From Rhyzopertha dominica (lineage: Eukaryota; Arthropoda; Insecta; Coleoptera; Bostrichidae): a stretch of DNA of 64,000 nucleotides. This document shows, piece by piece, positions 49,946 to 59,480 of this stretch. A model generated the notes under the pieces. It saw only the letters and a list, made by a program, of their open reading frames with translations. It was not told the DNA's origin and did not search any database. Within the stretch, counting starts at the first letter, position 1. Every line of letters starts with the position of its first letter. The DNA is taken from the NCBI GenBank assembly GCA_025024175.1, contig QCXZ01000001.1:2852001-2916000 (forward strand). Reading direction: 5' to 3'. The translations under genes were made by a program, and so were the position numbers.

Positions 49946-50506
49946 ACCAACTTAACAATAGTGCCAACCCTTAGCTACTAATTTTCTCACTAACGTTGTA
50001 CCACAGATCAAATTTGTGAGATTATTATTCATCTGTCGTTATACGTTATACCATAAACCCTAATTTCCAAACAATTACAGTATTGAATGCATTTTAGTCT
50101 AGAAAACATAGGTAGACTTTGTAATATAGGTATAAATTAATAAAACTTCCAATGCTCGACATAGTTTTGATAAAGCTATACTTTAAATTATTGATATTAC
50201 CTATGGATGTTGTTTGCATTTATCATTGTTTGTAGAGTAACAAATGTTGTATATAATAATGCGATTTGTAGCATAAATATGTGTTGATGCATTTTATTCG
50301 TTTTTAATAATGATATCATCTATAATTAGTGTAATGTTTGTTTTTTAGTAATTTAACTAATAATGCCTGAGAATGTAAAAAATATGCTTCAGTGAGTAAT
50401 CTAAAAAAAAAACTTATAAATAATTACTAAATGATTTTTGTTATATTTTTTACAATGATATTATTTTTTAAAGTATTGATTTAAGCAGGTTAATCAAATT
50501 TGAAAA

Positions 50507-50641
50507 AGTAACTCGCTCCAGAACGGGTCTCTGAGTCTATATATATGGGCTTTAATTAGAATAGCTCTAAGATGCATGGTATAATGTAAACACCAGAGAT
50601 TCGTTCGGTTCTGGTTCGAGTCCCGACCGTAGCGAGTTACT
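50507..50641 (+). ncRNA. tRNA-like segment framed by 11-bp inverted repeats
   Basis: AGTAACTCGCT (50507-50517) pairs perfectly with AGCGAGTTACT (50631-50641). Inside, GGTTCGAGTCC at 50613-50623 is a perfect Pol III B box in a near-T-arm (TCTGG loop CCCGA). An A-box-like TAGCTCTAAGATG starts near 50561. The outer stem is too long and displaced for a real acceptor stem, and no anticodon arm is evident. It is better seen as a SINE-like or captured tRNA relic than a working tRNA gene. Confidence 0.4.
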
Positions 50642-50902
50642 ATTTATAATTTAATTAGTATGCTAACCTAATAACCCAATACTTTATAATCATTATCAAC
50701 GCGAATTATAAAATACTTTAATATTATTTTGTTAAACTTTACTTAATGTGTAGAACATTCTGCTACAATGGTTATACTACAAAAACCAGAGACCTATTTC
50801 AAGACGTTTATGTAAGATTTCCTACAATATTAGTAATGAGTAACACAAAGCTGTGCACTACAATCACGTAGCAATTTTTTACAAGTAATTTTTTTCAGTG
50901 TA

Positions 50903-52068
50903 GGGTTCATAACGTCTGATTGCCTGCAAACCTATTCTTACTTTGATTTGTTTCAATCTTGTTGACTTATCAAGTTGTCTGAGTTTATTACATCTCAACC
51001 ACCATTATTAATTGTAAACTTATAATGTCTTCTAAAACAAGACGTAACTTAATAAAATAATGTAGATAAGCCAAACCATTCTAAATAAATAATCAGATGT
51101 TGACTAGGATCAAAAAATAGACCTACTAACCTGTATTTAGATTTTGCAGCATTCGCAAAACATTTCAAATTTAATTATTTCCTGCGATAGGTAATTCAGT
51201 TACAAAGCACGCCTCGTATAATCAAAACGCGTTAAGAGTACTCGTACATACATAGTGTAACGAATACAGCATGCAAATCATGCCGACCGGTCAACAACGT
51301 CGGGTAAAAAACTAATTGAATTACCCGTCCGAGGCATGATGGATCAACACGACCATACCTCTGGATTCGTCTGGTCAATGTATTCTTAAAACATCTGCAT
51401 TCCAAAGATTTTAATGAGGATACGTTTACGGTGAGGACAGAGCATAGAAATTACCGTGGTTAAAAAGTATCTGTTACGTACACGTATAAGCTTTTAAACC
51501 AGAAGTCCCAAATTCTTCCGATAAAGATGTGTTTGCCCAATCTCTTCGCGGTAAATATCGTACTTTCTTCCCATGTCATAATGTGATCTTTTTCGGTTAG
51601 TTAATGGGTAAATTATACGTAGTTCATTAGTTAAATTGATGCGATTATCTTTTATGCTTGAAGAAAACCCAGTGTAATTTGGGGTAAACAAGTTTTAGTG
51701 CAGTAGCGCACTTCTCTTTGGCCTCCAAAATACCAGTACGACATCATATTTTGCAAATTTATGATTGGATCAGTTCCTTTCGCTGCGTTGCTGTTCTCTC
51801 ATGACCTGCGTGTTTGAAGTTAACAGGAGATTGACATTGGTTGTCTCCGTGTAGAGCTCTGCATATCACGTCTATTGAGATGTTATACTGGAACTAAAAC
51901 GCCGTCAATCATATTTACCGTAGCACTCGACAGTTACCAAATACAAGAATAACATACACAGTACCGAAGCTAAATCGTCCGCTACTCTGAAACGATATCA
52001 ATTGGGCATTTGCCATGTATTTATATTTTATTAAATTCCATATTAATAGATAGCGTCTAATCCACAAA
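50903..52068. other. Non-coding DNA with one imperfect hairpin
   Basis: At 51277-51340, ATCATGCC pairs with GGCATGAT and, nearer the loop, CGGGTAA pairs with TTACCCG. The intervening bulges are uneven. Nothing else is recognisable. Confidence 0.35.
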
Positions 52069-52410
52069 ACAGCTGTGACAGCTTATAAAATCGAAAAAAT
52101 GGATCGTAAGGTGTATTTTTTATGTTACAAATGTGAAATGCGAAAACGCGAACATATTGGCCGTGACGTCAGGTGTCTTGTAAATGGCCGTTTGTTTACA
52201 TCTGGGGTCAGCCCGTCACACGTCAGCCTCAGCCCGTCAATTTATCAGTTTGTTGTTTGCGTTCATTTTGTGACAAGCGAATTAAAATACCCCAAGACTT
52301 ATGTATTATGCCTTCTGAAGGCATGCTCATTGTTATGGAATTTGTGAACAGCGACGACCGGTTCAACGCGGCGGAGATAAGGAACGTAAAAGCAACAGCA
52401 TGAGTGAACT
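52069..52410 (+). other. GC-richer block with short open frames and a CRE motif
   Basis: The palindrome TGACGTCA lies at 52164-52171. One frame starts at an ATG near 52099 and stays open about 80 codons. It contains CYKCEMRKRE, vaguely zinc-finger-like, and no confirmed domain. It may be a promoter/5' region facing the minus-strand candidates downstream, or a relic exon. Confidence 0.2.
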
Positions 52411-52747
52411 TTTTATCAAATTAACGTAGCATTGAAAATTTGATCACAATGGGTTGCTGGAAACATAATATTTGTAAACATAAAAATGTAAGAAGCAAAA
52501 ATGTACCCTAAACTTGACATTTATTTTAGAGATCAGAATAAATATAAATTGCCATTTATTTTAGGGGCTGATGCAGCTCGTTTCCGGCCTGGCAACAGTC
52601 GAATATAAGGGGAACAAACGCCTTTCTTTATTATAACATTTCTCTCTATCAACTTAAAACGCATATAATTTTCCATATCCTCTTCAAGCTATAACAAAAT
52701 GGAAACTGAATGGTAAACACCTATAACCCCAAAACGTATAATAAAAC

Positions 52748-52925
52748 TTACATTAAGAATTAAGATTATCTTCACAATAGAAAAACAAACTTTGCGATTT
52801 CGGCATATCTCGCCTTGCGGCCTTAAACCACTTTTTCATGCGTTTATAATCTCGAGGAGCGGTTAAAAAAAGTACTTTTGCAGCCCTGTACAAAACAACA
52901 CTTGTTTTGTTTCCATACGTCATAG
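52748..52925 (-). pseudogene. THAP zinc-finger domain exon, frameshifted
   Basis: On the minus strand one frame reads KCCFVQGCKSTFFNRSS (52905-52855), the first Cys pair of a THAP (C2CH) finger. A second frame continues RDYKRMKKWFKAARRDMPKS and FYCEDNLN. This is the typical THAP middle and third Cys, but Asn stands where the last His is expected. The frame change lies near 52855, and a stop (TAA, 52755-52753) directly precedes a GTAAGT donor-like site (52751-52746). THAP domains bind DNA in transcription regulators and P-element-type transposases. With the frame break and missing His this copy is not functional. Confidence 0.55.
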
Positions 52926-53068
52926 ATAGTTGTAAAACTACACAAATCACTTTTTGGTGCGACCTCTTACACCGTCCTTTCAATAAACACAACACAAAAG
53001 CTTTTCCAATACAAGAATGATACTACACCATTAAATAGCACGCTCCTCCGTAAAGTTTACATGACACT

Positions 53069-53076
53069 TGACGTCA
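53069..53076. promoter_or_regulatory. Palindromic CRE (TGACGTCA)
   Basis: A perfect cAMP-response-element palindrome about 150 bp upstream of the THAP remnant on its strand, in a CpG-richer stretch. A TATTTAA box and a TCATTC initiator-like site lie between them (about 53035-53010, minus strand). It is one of two such palindromes within 1 kb. Confidence 0.3.
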
Positions 53077-53481
53077 CGAGTTGAATAACCTCGGATAGAC
53101 GCGTTTTGGCGGCGACTCCTAAGATTCGAATTTCAAACCTGAAATTCTCTACCTACAAATATTTTTTTGTTTTTTTATCATGGCATACAATATATATGCA
53201 CTTCACGTTTCATTTTACGTAATTTTCAAAAAAAGTGATAATACCCAATTTTAGTTGTGTCCCAAATGGTATTTTCCCTTTCACGCTTGTTCGCCCTTGC
53301 CAAACTGCGGTGGCATTTGATATTACGCAGTGTTTCAAGCGCAATTAAGTTGACTAATTTGTTTCAAGTAACACCTCACAGCTTAGGAGAACGTGGACGA
53401 GACGAAAAAAATGTTTGGCATCGCTGCATTGAAGACCAAATAGTGGCCAGACCAGCATAAAGAGCAGGTACCCGAACTTAC

Positions 53482-53784
53482 CTGCTCAAGATACATAGGT
53501 ATATTTATGACCACACATACATATTCGGTCACCTTGAGCTGTAAACAATAATTAGGCATTGAAAATAATGTAGCATGTGCTGGTCCAACCACTCCCAGAA
53601 AGAATACTCCGACTGGTTTTTTATGTCCGGTGAGATCTTGATATTGTTTTCGTGGGATAAAGTGTCGCATTAAAAAAGCTCGACCGAAAATTGTATTTGT
53701 AAGCTTTATCGGCAAATGTACTATAAACGACATCAAGTTACTTTTTAGTGTCCTCGCTACTTCACGCGATGTGGATATTTATTA
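53482..53784 (-). CDS. Candidate coding exon, unknown protein
   Basis: Minus strand. A CTTCTCATTTCAG acceptor-like (or initiator-like TCAGT) site ends at 53785. An ATG follows at 53733-53731 and 84 codons stay open to CAG|GTAAGT, a consensus donor with the junction after 53482, in phase 0. The peptide has hydrophobic stretches (VGVFFLGVVG, VCVVINIPM) between basic segments (RHFIPRKQYQDLTGHKK). This suggests a small membrane or organelle protein, but I do not recognise it. An ORF of this size could occur by chance; the coincidence with good splice sites at both edges is what raises it. Confidence 0.38.
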
Positions 53785-55615
53785 CTGAAATGAGAAGGAC
53801 GATTTCATTTCAGCAAAAAATAGTTTTTACGGTTTAATCATATGCTTGGTAATAGCGCAAACTGGCGTATGTTTTACTTTGCTTTCTTGTCTCCATCAAC
53901 AATAATTACAGCAGCACATGACAGATTACTTTTTTCTGCCGTCATTAAAAAACCATAAATAGTGATATGTACTCATGGTTGTACTTTACGTTAGCTCTAT
54001 TCATTTTCCACCATTTAGATACCACACTTTTAGGTCGATATTGGAAAATAATGGATTTTTTAACCAGAAATTTTCTTGTATTTATTAAATTAATTTTTAT
54101 AGTTATATAGTATATGAAATGCCCTCTTGTTTAAAAATGTGGTCCTATAAGATTGAGTATGTGCTTTACAAACTATGAGCGTCTGATAAACTATAGGTAC
54201 ATACAGGGTGGAGTTTCTTCGATGTTTAGTATAGGGATTTCGGAAACTAGTCCAGCTGGCAATAGCTTCTTATTTCCTTAACATCGCTATTTTTAATTGT
54301 ACATAAGAGGTGTAAATGTCATTCAATTTTACAAGCTGTTGTTTTTCATATACTAAGACATAAATCGGCAATATCTTAAGATCCCCAACGACATAAAACA
54401 GAATGTAATTTATACGTTCAAGCTGCACAGGAATATTTTAAACGTTACTTTTACCACCGCCAGCCTTCCTTACTTATGTGTAAGAGATTGTATGATAATT
54501 TGGGTATGTACATACGGCTAATTCAGTGGAAGAAGGTGGAGACAATCGCCACTCTTAAAGCTCAAAAATAAAAAAATATATAACTTACGGACTCGAAGGT
54601 AAACAGTCTTCTATTTTAACTTTTTTATTTAATCATAACGTGTTTGGTGTTAAGCCTAGTCCAAATGCTAGTCTCTGACAATCGATTTGAATTTCCATGG
54701 TTTCATTTATTTACCTTTTATAATACTATATAATAATACTAATAAATTCCTTTTATTGCCGTTAGGTTTTACATTTAAAAAGTACAACACCTAAATAATA
54801 ATCGCGCGACTGTGTTGAGGAAGCTTTCATACAGCATAAGACGTGATATTTTAGATGAGAAGACATTCTTCCTTGCAAGTCAAAAAGCTCTAAATTTAAT
54901 GCGAAATGCTGAAATAGCTGAAACTCTATGAAACCTATAACTAAAACTCGTAGGTCAAATGGTATCCAACATCTTTCGGATCACTAGCAGGACTATGTAT
55001 CTACTTATACAGTTGACTGTGGTGAATACAATGTACACATCCTGACGTGTACAAGTGTCACGTCGAACTTTGGGCGTCATTTTGTGAAAATTGGTAATGA
55101 GTCATCTAGCGCTCGTCTTACGAACTACGACATAAGTTGTTACGATCTGTAAGTACAGAGACTTGCCGATTGCCCGGTGATTTAGTGAAAACCGGTATTG
55201 TGTCATCTATGTAGGTTAGTTGTCGCGCGATTGCTTATTAACCGAGAGAAAAGAAGAGTCCAGTAATTATTTAATTATCATATTCATTTTAGGTCAAAAT
55301 TAGCTACCTCCACTGCCACCTATTTAAGATCTACACGTATCTAGCTCATTATGTTACTTAAAAGAAACGAACTTGTATAGTCTGAAAGTAAAAAATGGCT
55401 GCCTCGATACTAAATGACTTATGATATCGATGGAAAAGTGTTATACACCGGTCTTGTCGTTAACATGGTTGAAAGAAGAAGAAAACACAAGAAAAGAGCG
55501 TCGCACTTTCATCCATTACAGGCTTTTACATCATTTGAGAGAAACCTGCAATTAGAGAAACTGAATACCAAATAAAGGTCAGCAATTAGATAGTGTTTCT
55601 TTAAATCAAGCTGAA
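53785..55615. other. AT-rich non-coding DNA
   Basis: Nothing recognised on either strand. Confidence 0.45.
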
Positions 55616-55619
55616 AAAT

Positions 55620-56120
55620 TTTGCAATTTACCGGCACAGTGGATCCTCCTCATGCACTGGAAGACAACAACCGGGCAAAACTGCGATCGTTATCGTTATC
55701 CGAGATTCGGCATGTGCGTGTGATCTATTGCGGGCGTATGTCGGTATTCAAGCGGCTAGAAGCATGGGCTCCCAAACCGCATCCAAGGTGATCCAGTACT
55801 CCTGCTAGTGCCCAATTTACGATCGTCTAGAGTAGGTACAAGAGTGGTATACCCGCCCCCCCTGCCCTCGCTGGCCTCAGTCGCAAGTTCAGTAATACTC
55901 CCGACGTTTTGTTCTATTTGCAAAAAAAGCTTCGCGGCGAGCATCACGAATATCAGAATCACGCTCGCACGGATTGCCTGATTTATAAAGGTGACTGTTC
56001 GGGACGATTTGAATAATTAGGCGAGTTGCACCCACTCTTCCGAAACGTGTTTTTGAGACAGCCACAGAAACCGGTGTACGTAAAGCGAATAGGTACGTGA
56101 GGCATCGGGAAAAATTCACA
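55620..56120. other. GC-richer block, unexplained
   Basis: CpG content and G+C jump here. Minus-strand frames of 68 and 76 codons overlap. One begins with a hydrophobic stretch (ILIFVMLAAKLFLQI) that resembles a signal peptide or membrane anchor, but then becomes low-complexity. No domain or splice structure is convincing. It might be a first exon or CpG-rich promoter. Confidence 0.22.
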
Positions 56121-56949
56121 CGTATTTAGGAGCCGAATTATAAACTGATCAGGGCCGGACTCAGGAACTGAATACCTTGATAATGAGTATAGTGGCTGGA
56201 GGTTCAGTGTTATGTTTGGCCGACACGTAAAGCGCCGGCAAAAATTAGAAATGTGAGGAAATCGCTACAGTGTTGTATGATTCTCCCTTTTCATACTTGG
56301 TTCATATTATAATATGGGTGTCCCTAAGGGTAGGCACCCTTTGGATGTCTGACAACAGAGGAAAAGTGAAAATGGCCAGGCAAACTGAGATTTATGTTGT
56401 GTTGCATAACAAATACTGCAGCTTCTGGCAGGGGATAATTAATTGTATTTTTATAAGTAATATCATTCAGTATAAAAACCCCTGTTCAAAATTTATCGTT
56501 AAGGAAATGTAGTTTACATATTTTTCATAAATTTACGGGAGGACTTAGAATACGAAGACTAGATATTAGCTAAGTAAATCCCTCCAATCTCCGAAATCTT
56601 CAAAATTTTATAAGATTTTGTAGAGTGCTAAATCACATAACCCCCCTAAAGAAGTATCGTTTGTCTGCATAAAATATATCGATGTTTATTAGAGATATAA
56701 CGATATATAAAATTTAGGCATTATCTTGTTTTTAATTGTGAAAGAAGTTTTCCCATCCCAGGTTGTTTTTTCCTGCCCCCTTTAGCTTGTGAGCTGGAGA
56801 CGCCCTTGTATTATAATAGCTCCCTCCAAAAAATTTGAATGGGGTATGAGCTCTTGGACAGACATGCATTTTTTTGTGCGCATCTTTATGGTTCTCTTAT
56901 TCTTACCGTTAAAAATAACCTAGATGAAAAACATTTAGTTTAGTGTAAC

Positions 56950-57508
56950 ATGTTCATAATATAAGTAAGAATTTAGATGGCAATGCCATCTGCCAGCATT
57001 ACACTGACATGATGATAAAGCCACCTAGCTGCCTTAACGGGAACTATTTCCTAAAGGAAGTGACCTGTAGCCTGACAAATTGGCATGCAACTGCATACTT
57101 CAATTTGACAGCGGGCCCCCACGGCACTTTTTGCTAACTGGCAAGAACCAACATACATTAAAATGCATGTCTATGCTGTGCTGTCTACACCTCAACCAAC
57201 TGCAGATAGTACTATTTCGCTGTCATTACAGCTCATCAGTGCAGTTTAGGTCTAGTGTAGACAACACGGCATAGAACTGGTTTTGCTTATATACCAAAGC
57301 AATGGTGTGATGTAAGCATTGCCATCTAAATTCTTACTCACATCACACCATTGCTTTGGTATATAAACAAAACCAGTTCTATGCCGTGTTGTCTACACTA
57401 GACCTAAACTGCACTGATGAGCTGTAATGACAGCGAAATAGTACTATCTGCAGTTGGTTGAGGTGTAGACAGCACAGCATAGACATGCATTTTAATGTTC
57501 ATAATATA
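56950..57508. repeat. Fold-back repeat: 158-bp near-perfect inverted arms flanked by 14-bp direct repeats
   Basis: Arm 57156-57313 and arm 57340-57497 are reverse complements with one mismatch by my base-by-base reading. The spacer is 26 bp. The spacer word GCATTGCCATCTAAATTC recurs inverted at about 56966-56985. ATGTTCATAATATA occurs at 56950-56963 and again at 57495-57508, as a target duplication would. The arms belong to the MITE family seen at 14750, 22528 and 61190. A transcript through it would fold into a long double-stranded hairpin. Open frames inside are incidental. Confidence 0.85.
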
Positions 57509-58113
57509 TTATTACGCGGAGATACAGTTTATTAGATTGCAATTCTGTTACTCATTGAAGTTGCTAAAAAGATGTGTTAAAATGTATGAGAAGTTTTCTT
57601 ACGCACTTTTTATATATATACGTAGTACCAAAAATAATAATAAATAAAGTACTAAATAGCTAAAATGCATTATTTGACCGTTTAGAGGTTGAGATAATGC
57701 CTTCATCGATAATTGTTATTATGATTAATGTCTATGTATTACTGATATAAAAACCAATACTTTTAAATGCATTTTGACCAAAGCTAAGCTTTGGAGCACT
57801 AGTATCAAAACATTTCCCATCTGTGATTTTTTGTGAAAATTATGGGCCCTAAACAAATATTTTAGTGATTTCCATCAGTTGGGGGGGTGTCGGTACTAAT
57901 TTTTAAACATTTTGTGCAAAAATAACCATTACACAATATGATACTATCCGTAAAATTTAACTAAACAGGGCAGATAAAATACCTTTTTACAACAGTACAA
58001 CTTAATTTCATATGCACAGAGTGTTCGATTTGCGACGCCCTATAACTGGAGCACCCTTATATTATTATAGCATTTTTTAAAATTCTCTGTCGAAATTGAG
58101 GCTTATTTATTAA
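57509..58113. other. AT-rich non-coding DNA
   Basis: Probably intron or flank of the exon that follows. No exon recognised. Confidence 0.4.
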
Positions 58114-58132
58114 CTATACGTGTTATCTACAG

Positions 58133-58632
58133 TTGACACTTTAGTCATTATTTGTCATTCCTTTGAAAATATTGACTTTGACAGCGTATTAAAAATATGT
58201 GTCTCTGTCTTTCATCGTTCCATTTCAAATAAATTTGCCAGTTGCGTCGTTTACAATATTATACAAAACGCAAGGATATCTGATTGTTTGAAATATCTTT
58301 CACAAGTATTAAAAATTTTGCCCAATACTTTGTGTTTGGATTATTACTATATGCATCATAAGCTGCTTTTATCCACTTTCCACCAGTCTTATCACTTTGT
58401 AACAGCTGAAGAACAGTATAAAAGGTTTCCTTGTGCAATACGGAATGTTGCACTTGTTTGGCATGATTTATTATATAATACGTTTCACAAAATTAACACG
58501 GTGCTTGGGAATTATATATCTATAAAACACATGTATTCTTGGAATCGAGTGCTTGAATTTTTATGGCACGATGTATACAACAGAGTTCTGTTTCTACTTC
58601 TTAATCCTACTAGACATAATAATATTGCTTAG
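58133..58632 (+). CDS. Probable terminal coding exon, unknown helical protein
   Basis: An acceptor-like ACGTGTTATCTACAG ends at 58132. From there a frame runs 166 codons to TAG at 58630-58632 with no early ATG, as expected of a last exon entered in phase 2. In DNA this AT-rich an uninterrupted frame of this length is unlikely by chance. The product is rich in Leu, His, Tyr and Phe, with regularly spaced hydrophobics (SVLKICVSVFHRSI, ALVWHDLLYNTFHKI, RVLEFLWHDVYNRVLFLLLN). It looks alpha-helical, perhaps repeat-like (TPR/HEAT style). I cannot name the family. Upstream exons would lie before 57.5 kb and were not found. Confidence 0.5.
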
Positions 58633-59394
58633 AATGTACCCCCAAACAAAAGATAAGATTGTCTATGGTGAACTGAACATACTATACCTACTCAAGAAAT
58701 TATTTTGATGTGACGGAGCATTTGAATGCAAAAAACTTTTGAAAAAAGTATTTATTTCCGTCTTGTTTATTTAGGCAATATTGACTTATCTGCGAGATAT
58801 GTATTACTGTGTAAATAGCTAATACAAGTACGCTATAATACTAAAAGAGAACACTACTATTAAAAAGTTGGATAGACAGAACTTTACATTACATGTGCTT
58901 TATTTATGAATATATCATTATTTTAAGAATTTATTTCGTATCCTTCCTAAGATTTTGCTTTTTGTTGCAAACACTATTATAAACTTCATGAAATGCTGAC
59001 NAAAACTTTTCTTTGATTTTGACGATATATGACGAACTTGTGTCCGTACCTTACTAATTTCATCATAAAGAGCTCGTTCCTCTTTTATATTATATAAAAA
59101 AAATGAATCCTACAAATCTAGTTGCTGATTCTAATACGTAACACACCGTACAAACAATAATTGATACAATTCTTTGAAGGTAATATACAGATTTTTAGTA
59201 GGAAGCAAACCATGAAATTGTATTACCGTAAGTCAAATACGACATCCCAGTGGTTCCTGCAGGATAAAAACAGTTTTCTTCCGTAATACGATATTGCCTA
59301 AAATAAGAAACTCAAGACATAAAACACTAAATTTTAAAATCAATAACATTCACATAATTTTTGTTTTTAAAATACTGATTAGTGCAACTTAACT
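58633..59394. other. Non-coding DNA, possible 3' UTR at its start
   Basis: I see no clear AATAAA close behind the stop at 58632; an ATTAAA lies near 58859. One N lies at 59001. Confidence 0.4.
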
Positions 59395-59480
59395 TGGTTT
59401 GAAGGCTTCCGTGGTTGTTGTCGATGACATGTTGTTTTCCGAGCTGGTTCCCGCGTTGGGAACCAGCCCGGAAACAACAG
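59395..59480 (-). repeat. Penelope-end-like fragment with strong hairpin
   Basis: TTGGTTTGAAGGCTTCCGTG and GAGCTGGTTCCCGCGTTG match 11803-11850. Here the hammerhead part is missing. Instead the sequence folds back: GCTGGTTCCC (59443-59452) pairs perfectly with GGGAACCAGC (59458-59467). The stem continues outward through GTTGTTTTCC/GGAAACAAC, about 21 bp in all, with a 5-nt loop. Confidence 0.5.

Larger units (their letters stand above)
49248..50900. mobile_element. Non-autonomous DNA transposon with CACTGAAAAAAA inverted ends
   Basis: The left end CACTGAAAAAAA (49248) and right end TTTTTTTCAGTG (to 50900) are perfect inverted 12-mers. TA lies outside each (49246-49247 and 50901-50902). TGTAG or TATAG words crowd the left ~400 bp, and their complement CTACA crowds the right ~150 bp, giving inverted subterminal repeats of the kind transposases bind. 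At 1653 bp it has no transposase frame. The TA duplication hints at Tc1/mariner, whereas CACTG ends and subterminal arrays are also seen in CACTA/Chapaev-type elements, so the superfamily is open. Confidence 0.65.

Noticed and set aside
57080..57274. 64-codon frame inside the palindrome
   Set aside because: Falls in the inverted MITE arms and is not preserved in other copies.
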